Assembly (NCBI GenBank): GCA_903837355.1
Contig: CAILUI010000018.1
Coordinates: 1 to 56,626 of the forward strand
Direction of reading: 5' to 3'
DNA from: an uncultured Victivallales bacterium
GTDB taxonomy: Bacteria > Verrucomicrobiota > Lentisphaeria > Oligosphaerales > JAFGRS01
Length of the DNA: 56,626 nt
Shown: positions 8,536-20,278 of the stretch, piece after piece
Layout: each line of letters starts with the position of its first letter
Numbering within the stretch: the first letter of the stretch is position 1
The notes under the pieces: model-generated
What the model was told of the DNA's origin: nothing
The model's input: only the letters and a program-made list of their open reading frames with translations
Database searches by the model: none
Made by a program: the position numbers and the translations under genes

Positions 8536-9468
8536 TCAGTGCATCTCCACCGCGCATGGCCCGATGCCGGGACGATAGAAGTTGAACTGCACATTCGGGT
8601 GGTCCGCCAGCAGGCTCATGGGCACCGCTGCGTCCGGCAGTTTCTTGGAGATCATGAAGGTGGTCAGGCGCATCCCGAAGGCATTGTCATGACAGCCGGC
8701 CTGCCAGATGGAGACCTTCTCCGACTTCCAGGTCTCCACTGGGCCCACGGTTGCCGCCTGGGTCGGGACCATGGCGATGTTGCCGCCGCCCGAGGTGCGC
8801 GCGTTCTGCATCACGGTCATCGGGTGCAGATCGACGATGCGGGTGGCGAGCTTGCGGTACTGGGCCGGGGTCGGCGGGACCTCCTTGTACTTGCCTTGGC
8901 GCGGCAGGGGGTCGTTGAAGGCCCAGTGCTTGACATCGCCCTGGCCGCCCTGCATGAGCAGGCAGCGGACCTGGTCATAGCTGGCGCTGTAGGCCTGCAG
9001 GTCGCCGGTGGGGAAATGCAGGTTCTGCATGGGCATGCGCAAGCCCTTGTCGATGCGGTCGAAGCACATCTCCAGGTCGCACTTGGCGAAGCTCAGAGGG
9101 TGGTCCATGCTCACGGCCTCGCCCTTCTCAACCCACTCATCCATCCCCCAGAAGTGTGCCTCGAGCTTCTTGAGATTCAGGCCGGTGGCATTGACGATCC
9201 GGGCTACCAGCGGCAGTTGCTCCGTGGGGCCGATCGGGCCGCAGATGCCGCAGGGCTTGCCGGGGCTGCTCTGCTTCCAGGCCTCGATGTACTCCAGGGC
9301 CTCGGCGAGATAGAACTCCTGGATGGTATCGTACATCACGACCTTGAACCCAGGACGGCTCAGTTGGGCCAGGTCGTCCACGGTCAGCCGCGCGACATCC
9401 TGAACCAAGGCGTCGTCGAGGGTCGTGTAGTCCCACCATGCCGGTGCCACCACGCTGAGTTTCCGCAT
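8536..9468 (-). CDS. NagB-like (glucosamine-6-phosphate deaminase/isomerase superfamily) protein
   Basis: 310 residues. The start at 9468 was chosen because AGGAGG lies nine bases upstream; Met codons at 9477 and 9498 are too close to it or precede it. The fold is recognised from FWGMDEWV followed by [19 protein letters not shown] (compare the NagB NMDEYVGLP...DHPQSYH...DHID block), [16 protein letters not shown] (compare GGVGNDGHIAFNEP) and a late MTVMQNART / AVEMH end. Classical NagB converts glucosamine-6-phosphate to fructose-6-phosphate and ammonia. This is a divergent, longer subfamily member, so the exact reaction is unproven. It is cytoplasmic (no signal). It stands alone downstream of the SNF2 gene on the same strand, 140 bases away. 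Confidence 0.75.
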   Translation of the reverse strand: MRKLSVVAPAWWDYTTLDDALVQDVARLTVDDLAQLSRPGFKVVMYDTIQEFYLAEALEYIEAWKQSSPGKPCGICGPIGPTEQLPLVARIVNATGLNLKKLEAHFWGMDEWVEKGEAVSMDHPLSFAKCDLEMCFDRIDKGLRMPMQNLHFPTGDLQAYSASYDQVRCLLMQGGQGDVKHWAFNDPLPRQGKYKEVPPTPAQYRKLATRIVDLHPMTVMQNARTSGGGNIAMVPTQAATVGPVETWKSEKVSIWQAGCHDNAFGMRLTTFMISKKLPDAAVPMSLLADHPNVQFNFYRPGIGPCAVEMH

Positions 9469-9608
9469 CGTATACATCCTCCTGCTTGTCGACGCCACCG
9501 TACCGTCATCGGCCCGGCATTCGCCGGGCGAGAACCCCGCCGCGCCGCGGTCAGCGTCCGCCTACCTTAGTCACCCTGCCTGGCACATGCAAGGCTGGCG
9601 GGACGGTC

Positions 9609-12824
<3,216 letters not shown>

Positions 12825-12829
12825 GCCGC

Positions 12830-14161
12830 TTACGGACCTGGCGGTTGCTGCAGTCGGTACAGAGTCGACTGCGTGCGCAGTATCAGGCTGCCGCCCACAC
12901 TGGCAGGACAGGCCATGCACATCTCGCCCAAGCTATTCTTGCCCAGTACTTTGAACTCTGGTCCAGCCTGGACCACCTGGGTCTCGCCATCCTCGGACAG
13001 GCAGAAGATCCGGCCATTATAGGCCCAGGGCGACGACGTATAGGCGCCCGACCCCGGCAGATCCTGCCGCTCGTACTTGGCCTCGCCGGTACGTGCGTCA
13101 TAGCAGGACAGCGCGCCCCGGTCGAGGAGCACGTAGAGCAGGTCGCGGTAGAGCAGCGGCGAGGGGTTGTAGGGGGCGGTTCCCGGCTGGCACCAGGCGA
13201 TGGCGTCACTCTCGGTCTGCCCCGCCGGCAGCGAGATATCGCCGCTGCCGCCGGGACGGATGGCCCAGACGGGCTGGCGTGCGCTCATGATGAAGCCCGA
13301 GGCGACGTAGAGGAGTTCAGGCGTACCGAAGGGTGTCGGGATGGTGATGCCCGAGGCCCCGGAGAGTTCCCAGAGCAGCTTGCCGTCGAGGTCGTAGGAA
13401 CGGGTCTTGCCGGTGCCTGGCGTGACGATTTCGGTGCGCCGCGTGTTGACCCAGACGAAGGGCGTTGCCCAATTGCTCTTCTCATCGCGGTCCACGCTCC
13501 AGACCGTCTCGCCGGTGCGCTTGTCGAGCGCCGCCAGCCAGGACTTCTTCTGGTTGTCGTTGACGATGTAGATGCGGTCGCCATGGAGGGCCGGGGACGC
13601 TGCCGTGCCCCAGCCCGCCTTGACGTCGACCGGATCCCAGCTTCGGGACCAGGCCAGGTTGCCCTGCAGGTCGTAGGCATAGAGGCCGGCGTTGCCAAAG
13701 TAGGCATAGACGCGCTCGCCATCGGTCACGGGGGTCTCGGTGGCATAGGAGTTTTTCAGATGCCGCGGTCCGGCCGGGACGCCGGCGCTGGCCACTTTGG
13801 ACCAGAGCACTTTGCCGGTCTCGAAGTCCAGGCAGATAACGAGCCGTCGACAGGCGCGCTGCGCCAGCGGTCGTTCGCCCAGCAGGTACAGCCCCTTCCT
13901 GGGCGCCTCGGCCTGGCCCTCCTCCTCGGCCGAGGTCACGAAGACGAGCTTCTCCCAGATGATGGGCGAGGACCAGCCGAGCCCCGGGATGGCCGTCTGC
14001 CAGACCACGTTCTGCGTCGGTCCCCAGGTCGCTGGCAGGCGCGGATCATCGTCGGCCACGCCCCTGGATCCCGGCCCGCGGAACTGCGGCCAGGCATCGG
14101 CCGCCGCCAGCGGCAGACCTGCGCACAGAGTCAAGACGAGCAGGACGAGGATGCGCTTCAC
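12830..14161 (-). CDS. Secreted PQQ-type beta-propeller protein
   Basis: 443 residues from GTG 14161, chosen because GGAAGG lies eight bases upstream and VKRILVLLVLTLCAGLPLAA forms a clean signal peptide. The longer frame adds a non-conserved Arg-rich extension. The mature start WPQFRGPGSRGVA and repeated blade motifs (FETGKVLWSKV, KRTGETVWSVDRD, DLDGKLLWELSG, ARTGEAKYERQDLPG) identify the PQQ/BamB-like eight-bladed propeller group abundant in planctomycete-type genomes. Such proteins act in the periplasm, either as scaffolds or as quinoprotein-like enzymes. I see no set of dehydrogenase catalytic residues, so enzymatic activity is doubtful. It stops five bases before the helicase ATG. Confidence 0.85.
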   Translation of the reverse strand: MKRILVLLVLTLCAGLPLAAADAWPQFRGPGSRGVADDDPRLPATWGPTQNVVWQTAIPGLGWSSPIIWEKLVFVTSAEEEGQAEAPRKGLYLLGERPLAQRACRRLVICLDFETGKVLWSKVASAGVPAGPRHLKNSYATETPVTDGERVYAYFGNAGLYAYDLQGNLAWSRSWDPVDVKAGWGTAASPALHGDRIYIVNDNQKKSWLAALDKRTGETVWSVDRDEKSNWATPFVWVNTRRTEIVTPGTGKTRSYDLDGKLLWELSGASGITIPTPFGTPELLYVASGFIMSARQPVWAIRPGGSGDISLPAGQTESDAIAWCQPGTAPYNPSPLLYRDLLYVLLDRGALSCYDARTGEAKYERQDLPGSGAYTSSPWAYNGRIFCLSEDGETQVVQAGPEFKVLGKNSLGEMCMACPASVGGSLILRTQSTLYRLQQPPGP

Positions 14162-14500
14162 GGAGTGCCCTTCCAGGTTGTACGGCGGCGGGCCGTCAGT
14201 GGATGTACCAGGGGTAGCTGCGGGCATCGGCCTTGCATGCTCACGTTCCACTCCCTTGTTACGGTTCCGGACACGAACTCCCGCGACGGTCCGCCGTCGC
14301 GCTCCAGCCCGACGCGTCGGGCCACGCATCTCGAGGGTCAGACCATAGCCCACCTCGGCACCTGGCGCCAGAGCGAACGGTGTCGCGAGCGCTGGTCAGC
14401 TCCGTAGGGGTCTGCTTGTACTCGATCCGCCGTCCCAACGCTGCGCTCCTGCGGCGGCACCCCCAGTCGTAGAAGCCGCTGGTTCGCCTCTGCCTCTTCA
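14162..14500. other. Intergenic region upstream of the PQQ gene
   Basis: This carries the ribosome site of the PQQ gene at its left edge. Apparent open frames are Arg/Pro-rich and lack starts or domains. The DNA leads into the palindromic element that begins at about 14501. Confidence 0.4.
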
Positions 14501-14687
14501 GCCCCGAAGGGGCGTAATTCCTCAGCCCAGGGCACCGCCCTGGGTACCCGGGATACCCCAGATTCTAAGCCCCAAAGGGGCGCGATACCTGGCGTGCGCC
14601 GCCCATGGACTGTCGATATGCCGCCCCTGTAGGGCTCAATCTCGTTTACGATTCCATACCCAGGGCGGTGCCCTGGGCTGAGGAATT
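14501..14687. repeat. Palindromic dispersed-repeat element with 31-bp perfect inverted arms
   Basis: Arms 14516-14546 and 14657-14687 are exact 31-base reverse complements. Each arm also folds on itself (CCCAGGGCACCGCCCTGGG). Three smaller GC clamps are present, GCCCCGAAGGGGC at 14501, GCCCCAAAGGGGC at 14569 and one near 14622. Its translation in one frame gives the PFGA/PRALPWAEE-like string that recurs as false small proteins in planctomycete and verrucomicrobial genomes, so it is probably a REP/MITE-like interspersed element. There is no transposase nearby. Confidence 0.75.
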
Positions 14688-14949
14688 GCCGCGCTTTCAG
14701 CGCTCCGAGCCGTCTGGCATTCGCGACAGGCCTCTCCGCAAGCCTCCCCCAAGGGCCACGTGACCCCATCCACCCGCCGGACGCAGCCGGAAGCGGAGCA
14801 GAAACCCCTACGGAGCGGACTTGCGCCCCTGCGTCCCGCGGCATCCGCTTGGCCAAACCGTACACCGAGTATAGTAAGGTCGCAGCGGAGGCCATGGCGG
14901 GGTCGATCCTCTGTGGTCTGCGGCGGGTGGTGTCAGCGGAGAGTTGCCC

Positions 14950-17226
14950 GTGAGATTCTGTGCGTTGAGTGTTGCCCTGCGCTGTTGGTGGCCCGCTCTG
15001 TGTCTGAGCACCGCCGGTCTTGCGGCTGAGCCGGAGGGACCCTCGATGACGACGGTAAGCCCCGCTGATACCGGGGCCGAATTGCGCAATCCCGGCATGG
15101 GCTGGATGCTACACTACTATGATAACGTCCCGGCCAACTACGGTTCCCGCCTGGCTCCGGCCGACACCCTCGACCAGTGGCCGGGGCTGAACCTCGTCTA
15201 TCTGCGCATCCCGTGGTCCATGGTCGAACCCGAGGAGGGCGTCTTCCACTGGTCCGTCCTGGATACGCCCATGCAGCGCTTCGCCGCGCGCGGCGTCCCG
15301 GCCGCCTTCCGTTTCTCCTGTTCGGAGAGCTGGCTCGACTACGCCACGCCGCGCTGGGTCGAGGCTGCCGGCGCCAAGGGTTACCGCTTTCGGCCCGGTG
15401 CCGGCATCGTTGCCGATGGGCCGTTCTGGGAACCCGATTACGACGACCCCGTTTTCATGGCCAAACTGGAGCGTTTCATCGCCCTGGTCGCGCAGCGCTA
15501 CGATGGACACCCTGACGTGGCTTATGTCGACGTCGGCTCCTTTGGAGTATGGGGCGAGGGGCACACCTGGGCCAGCACCGGCAAGGCCTATCCTACGACC
15601 ACGATCAAGCGGCACATTGAACTCCATCGCAAGTACTTCCGCAAGACGCCGCTGATGGGTATGGACGACTTCGCCTCACGCCCCGGAACCGCCCTGCCGC
15701 TGACGGTTGGTCGTCAGACGCGGGCCTTTGACCTGGTTGTCCCCCTGGCCTGGCGCGGGCGCCGCTTCGCCCTCTACGCCGGTCTCTGGGAGCCAGGTCG
15801 TGCGGAGAACCAGGGTCGGCTCGCGCCGCGGCGCGAGCAGGGGGAGCGTCGCACCCTCCTTGGCCGGCTCGAGATCGCGGCCGACGGCAAGGTTACGGCA
15901 ACCGCGGACGACAGCGGCGGCGCTTTCGCGCCCGAGCCGGCAGCCCCTGCGGACTTCGACGTCGGCCTGGCCGGCATCCGCTATGACCGCGAGCGCCAGC
16001 CGCACTCGCTGAAGATTGCCCTGGAGCTGGCCTTGCGCGCCGGGCCCGCGGCCGGCGTCCAGCCGTTTCTTCATCTCGTCGATCCCGAGACCGGCCGCGA
16101 GGTCTGCGCTCCGCCCGAGGAACGCGAGGACGAGGACCTGACCCGCTTCATGGCCGAGCGCGGTCTGGGCCTGCGCGATGATAGCATCCTGGTCCAACCC
16201 CCGCCGGCGGCGTATTTCCACGCCGGCATGGCGCAGTCCTTCTGGCCACGCCAGGCCGTGGTGCTCGAGTCGGAGCACTATGGCGGCTCGGCCCAGCGCG
16301 GCTGCTGGCAGGACGGCTCCGCCTTTCTGCAGGCTGTCGAGGACTATCACGCGAGCTATGTCTCGATCCACTGGTGGCCCCACGAGTTTCTCGAGGCCAA
16401 CCGCGACCTCGTGCGGCGCATCAACCTGCGGCTCGGCTACCGCTTCCTTCCCACCCGCGTCCGCTTCCCGGCGGCGGTCCTGCTGGGCGAGCGCTTTCCC
16501 GTCGCCTGGCAGTGGCGCAATGCGGGGGTCGCGCCGCCCTATCGTGACCTGTTTCCGACCCTGACTTTGAAGGACGCCGCCGGCGGCCTGGTCGCGGTCT
16601 TGGTCGATACGGGACTGAACCTGCGTACGCTCCCTGTCGCCGCCCTGGGCGAGGCCCCGGCGTCGGGGTCGGAGAGTGTCTTCCCGCTGCCGTTCCAGGT
16701 ATCGGCCGGCGAGTACAGCGTCTACGTGTCGGTGGGGGACGAACTTGGCAAGCCCTTGCTGGCGCTGCCTCTGGCTGACGACGATGGCCAGCGGCGCTAC
16801 CCGCTTGGCCGCTGCCGCATCACCGGTGCCTTCGCCGTGCGTCTGACGGGTGCCGAGGTCCGCGGCGACCAGGCCGTGCTGGATTTGGCCTGGCGCGTCG
16901 AGGCGGCGCTGCCGGTCGGCGCCGTCCCTTTCTTTCACATCGAGCAGTCCGGCAAGCTGCTGCGTGCCAGCAACGCGGCCGGCGCCGACGCGACGGCCGT
17001 GGCCGCTCTGCGCCAGCCGGGCGAGCACCCCCTGCGCGTGACGTTGTCGCTGGCCGACCTCGGCGTCGTCGGGGAGGCCGAGCTGCTGGTGGGGCTGTGG
17101 CAGCCCGACCGGCTCGGCCAGGACGACGAGCGTCTGATTCCCGAGGCCGGTCGCGGCGACCGGCGGGTGCTCCTAGGGCGCCTGCGCCTGGAGTCCGGCA
17201 AGACCGCAACCCTTGAGATCCCGTGA
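14950..17226 (+). CDS. Secreted DUF4832-type TIM-barrel protein with an inserted, split domain
   Basis: 758 residues. GTG 14950 was chosen because GGAG lies eight bases upstream. The signal peptide is about 1-25. Residues about 40-245 are the N-terminal half of a GH-like barrel of the DUF4874/DUF4832 type (ELRNPGMGWMLHYYD, LVYLRIPWSMVEPEEGVFHW). The barrel resumes at about 397 (RGLGLRDDSILVQPPP, AVEDYHASYVSIHWWPHEFL) and is followed by a beta-sandwich. Residues about 247-396 are an insertion related to the C-terminal domain (about 627-758): AGLWEPGR...RRTLLGRLEI matches VGLWQPDR...RRVLLGRLRL, and FDVGLAGI...GVQPFLHLVD matches FAVRLTGA...GAVPFFHIEQ, but the two halves are in reversed order. 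The substrate is unknown. It is followed 27 bases later by the DUF4838 gene, probably an operon. Confidence 0.8.
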   Translation: MRFCALSVALRCWWPALCLSTAGLAAEPEGPSMTTVSPADTGAELRNPGMGWMLHYYDNVPANYGSRLAPADTLDQWPGLNLVYLRIPWSMVEPEEGVFHWSVLDTPMQRFAARGVPAAFRFSCSESWLDYATPRWVEAAGAKGYRFRPGAGIVADGPFWEPDYDDPVFMAKLERFIALVAQRYDGHPDVAYVDVGSFGVWGEGHTWASTGKAYPTTTIKRHIELHRKYFRKTPLMGMDDFASRPGTALPLTVGRQTRAFDLVVPLAWRGRRFALYAGLWEPGRAENQGRLAPRREQGERRTLLGRLEIAADGKVTATADDSGGAFAPEPAAPADFDVGLAGIRYDRERQPHSLKIALELALRAGPAAGVQPFLHLVDPETGREVCAPPEEREDEDLTRFMAERGLGLRDDSILVQPPPAAYFHAGMAQSFWPRQAVVLESEHYGGSAQRGCWQDGSAFLQAVEDYHASYVSIHWWPHEFLEANRDLVRRINLRLGYRFLPTRVRFPAAVLLGERFPVAWQWRNAGVAPPYRDLFPTLTLKDAAGGLVAVLVDTGLNLRTLPVAALGEAPASGSESVFPLPFQVSAGEYSVYVSVGDELGKPLLALPLADDDGQRRYPLGRCRITGAFAVRLTGAEVRGDQAVLDLAWRVEAALPVGAVPFFHIEQSGKLLRASNAAGADATAVAALRQPGEHPLRVTLSLADLGVVGEAELLVGLWQPDRLGQDDERLIPEAGRGDRRVLLGRLRLESGKTATLEIP

Positions 17227-17253
17227 GCCCTTCTGCAAACCAGGGAGTGTGAG

Positions 17254-20229
17254 ATGAGAGCGACCTGTACGGCCTGTCTGTTTGTTAGCCTCGCGCTCGG
17301 GATGGCCGGGCCCGCGCTCCTCGCCCAGTCGCCCAAGAACCTGGGCGTCACCTTCAATGGCAAGAGTGCCGACCTCATTGAGCCGCTGGCGCTAGGCGAG
17401 TGGCATACGCTGGTCGCCAGCTACCGGCACACGGCCAAGACCGCAGTGCTGACCAACACCTATCTGGTGATCTGTCGCGGCAGCAACCAGTTGAGTGGTT
17501 TCTACATCGGCTACAACCTGCCAGCCAACCAGTTAGCAATTGTCAAGCACGGTTTCTGGAACGCCACCGAGGCCGCCGGGACCCCCGGCGAGGCGGGCAA
17601 GATCATCGAGAACGACCAGGGCTTCATGGACTGCGAGAACACGAAGGTGGTGATCAGCGCGGACGAGGTCGTGGTCACCTACCGTGTCAAGTTCAAGCCC
17701 GCGGCGATGAAGGGCATGTACAACGTCTTCCAGTACGTCGAGGACAAGGACATCAACTACGCCGGCTTCGAGAACGTCGCTGCCGTCGCCATCGACCGGG
17801 AAGCCGACACCCTGCGCCGCGACATGCCGGCACCGTGGGCCAACTCCCTGCAGCCGCGTGGGAAGCACAGCACCGTCAGACTGGCGCAGGACGGCAAAAC
17901 GACCTACACCGTGGTCATTCCGGAGAACGCCCAGGAGATCGAGCGCAAGGCCGCCGCGGATATCGGGCGCGCCTTCAAGCTGATCAGCGGTGCCGACTTT
18001 CCGGTCGTCAGCGAGGACAAGCTGACCACCACGAAGGGGCCGTACCTCAGCCTTGGCCGCACGCGTCTGCTGGCCGCCTCGCGGGCCGCCTGGAAGGATG
18101 CCGACCTGGCCGCCGAGGGCTATGCGCTTGAGGTGCTCGGCAAGAGCATCTACCTCTACGGCGGCAGCGGCCGCGGCCTGCTTCACGGCGTCTACTCGTT
18201 GCTGGAGGAGGACCTCGGCTGCCGGTGGTACTCCCCCACCTCGAGCGACCTTCCAGAGATGGCGGACTTCAAGGTTTCCCTCACCACCCGCCGGGTGCTG
18301 CCGGCCCTCGAGCTGCGCGACCCGTACACCTACCGGGTTCACGACGCGACCTGGTCGCTGCGCAACAAGACCAACACCCCGCATGCCCGTGTTCCGCTCG
18401 CCTGGGGCGGCAGCCTGCGCTACTACAATATGGGGCACACCTACGCGGGCTACTTCCCGACCCAGCAGTACTTCGCCGAGCACCCCGAGTATTACGCCCT
18501 GGTCAACGGCAAGCGCCAGGCGTCCCAGTTGTGCCACACGAACGCCGACGTCATTCGCCTGAGCGTCGAGAAGACCTGCGCCATCTTCCGCGAGCATCCC
18601 GAGGTCACCATCACCGCCATCGGCCCGAATGACGGCCGGGGCTTCTGCGATTGCCCCACCTGCAAGGCGCTCGACGACGAGAATGGCGGCCGGGCGGGGA
18701 GCTTCTTCTACTTCGTCAACCAGATCGCCGCCGGGGTCAAACTGGAGTTCCCCAACAACCACCTGATCTCCCTGGCCTATCTCGACTACGCCAAGCCGCC
18801 GACCACGCTCCGCGTCGATGACTACATCATCATCCAACTGTGCACCGACGCCCACGCCTGGAAGTACCAATTCTGCACGGTCGAGGAGTCCACGGAGTTC
18901 CAGAGCATGCTCAAAGCCTGGCGGGCTCTGGACGCGCAGATCTACATCTGGGACTACACCACGGACTACGTCCACTACCTCGTTCCCATGGCCAACTGGG
19001 CCGTGGTCGCCGAGAACACCCGGTTCTTCGTCAGGAACGGGGTGCGCGGCATCATGTACGAAGCCGAGGCCACCGACCTCGACGAGATGCGTGGCTGGGT
19101 CTGGGCCAAGCAGCTCTGGAACCCCGAACTGGACACCCAGGCACTGCTGCGCGACTTCGTCTTCGGGTACTTCAAGGAAGCCGCGCCGCCCCTGTGGGAG
19201 TACCAGACCATGATGTGGGACTACTGGCAGAAGTGGCACCGGGTCCCCCACACCTGCGGCCAGCCATCCGCGCACCCTCTCCTCAACAACCTGCAGTGCT
19301 CCTACGCCCCGGATGGCCCCATGTTCAGCCCCGAGTTCATGGCCACGATGCGGCGCTGCTTCACCCAGGCCGAGCACCTCGCCGCCAGCGCCGATATCCG
19401 CGCCCGGGTCGGGAAGGCCAAGATCCCGCTGCTGTATCTCGAGCTGTGTCAGAACATCGGTTACTACACGGAGTTCGGTGACTTTGTCTACGGCAGGAAC
19501 ATCCGCCTGCCGCGGGCCGAGAAGGAGATCTATCGGCAGCTCCTCAATGAGTTCATCGCCCTGGTCAAGGACAACGAGCTGTCAAACTTCGGGATCCCCA
19601 TCACCCTGGACAAGATCACCACCAAGTGGCAGTCCTGCATCGACCTGGAGAGCGCCGCACTGCCGCGGCTCGATCTGCCCGCCGAATGGATCTTCACCAC
19701 CGACCCCGACGACAAAGGCGTGGCCGAGAAGTGGTACGCGGACCCTAAGTACTACGCCGCGGCGGTCCGTAAGCCTGCCGAATTCGGCGGTGGAGCCGCC
19801 GCCATCGAGGCCCTGGACAAAGGCTTGGCGCGGTTGCACATCAACCGTGGCGTCGGCTGGGAACAGCAGGGCTTCGCGGGGTTTGCGGGTTACGGCTGGT
19901 ACTTCCAGAGCATCGAAATCCCTGCCGACCTGCTGAACAAGCAGCACCTCTACCTGTACTTCCTGGGCGTCAACGAGCAGGCCTGGGTCTATGTCAATGG
20001 CGAGCTGGCCTGCGAACGCACCTACGCCTCCACCGGTAAGTCCACCGGCGACCTCTGGACCACCCCTTTCAGCGTCGACGTGAAGACGCTGGTGCGGGCC
20101 GGCGCGCGCACCACCCTCGCCGTCCGCGTCACGCACTCCTCCGGCCTGGGCGGCATCTGGCTCCCCGCCATGGCCTTCGGTACCGACGAGGAATGCACCA
20201 CCGAGCAGCTCGACAAGTACCGGCACTGA
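17254..20229 (+). CDS. Secreted DUF4838 (alpha-glucuronidase-like) protein
   Basis: 991 residues; ATG preceded by GGGAG. Signal peptide about 1-23 (GMAGPALLAQS). Residues about 24-190 form a beta-sandwich. About 195-350 is a GH67-N-like alpha/beta domain (VIPENAQEIERKAAADIGRA, YALEVLGKSIYLYGGSGRGL, YSLLEEDLGCRWYSP). About 370-760 is a DUF4838 barrel containing HARVPLAWGG, IGPNDGRGFCDCPTCKALDD and YLDYAKPPTTLRVDDYIIIQ. A C-terminal jelly-roll (about 860-991, YVNGELACERTYAST) may bind carbohydrate. DUF4838 proteins are putative uronic-acid- or glycan-cleaving enzymes exported by glycan degraders; no activity can be assigned from sequence. The length is near the family's upper range. Likely cotranscribed with the preceding DUF4832 gene. 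Confidence 0.82.
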   Translation: MRATCTACLFVSLALGMAGPALLAQSPKNLGVTFNGKSADLIEPLALGEWHTLVASYRHTAKTAVLTNTYLVICRGSNQLSGFYIGYNLPANQLAIVKHGFWNATEAAGTPGEAGKIIENDQGFMDCENTKVVISADEVVVTYRVKFKPAAMKGMYNVFQYVEDKDINYAGFENVAAVAIDREADTLRRDMPAPWANSLQPRGKHSTVRLAQDGKTTYTVVIPENAQEIERKAAADIGRAFKLISGADFPVVSEDKLTTTKGPYLSLGRTRLLAASRAAWKDADLAAEGYALEVLGKSIYLYGGSGRGLLHGVYSLLEEDLGCRWYSPTSSDLPEMADFKVSLTTRRVLPALELRDPYTYRVHDATWSLRNKTNTPHARVPLAWGGSLRYYNMGHTYAGYFPTQQYFAEHPEYYALVNGKRQASQLCHTNADVIRLSVEKTCAIFREHPEVTITAIGPNDGRGFCDCPTCKALDDENGGRAGSFFYFVNQIAAGVKLEFPNNHLISLAYLDYAKPPTTLRVDDYIIIQLCTDAHAWKYQFCTVEESTEFQSMLKAWRALDAQIYIWDYTTDYVHYLVPMANWAVVAENTRFFVRNGVRGIMYEAEATDLDEMRGWVWAKQLWNPELDTQALLRDFVFGYFKEAAPPLWEYQTMMWDYWQKWHRVPHTCGQPSAHPLLNNLQCSYAPDGPMFSPEFMATMRRCFTQAEHLAASADIRARVGKAKIPLLYLELCQNIGYYTEFGDFVYGRNIRLPRAEKEIYRQLLNEFIALVKDNELSNFGIPITLDKITTKWQSCIDLESAALPRLDLPAEWIFTTDPDDKGVAEKWYADPKYYAAAVRKPAEFGGGAAAIEALDKGLARLHINRGVGWEQQGFAGFAGYGWYFQSIEIPADLLNKQHLYLYFLGVNEQAWVYVNGELACERTYASTGKSTGDLWTTPFSVDVKTLVRAGARTTLAVRVTHSSGLGGIWLPAMAFGTDEECTTEQLDKYRH

Positions 20230-20278
20230 CCAGGCCGCGCGCCCACACCGCGCGCGCTGTGCGGAGAGCGGCGGGGGC

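Noticed and set aside
14338..14895. 185-codon minus-strand frame.
   Set aside because: It is the conceptual translation of the palindromic repeat element, a known source of false small proteins.
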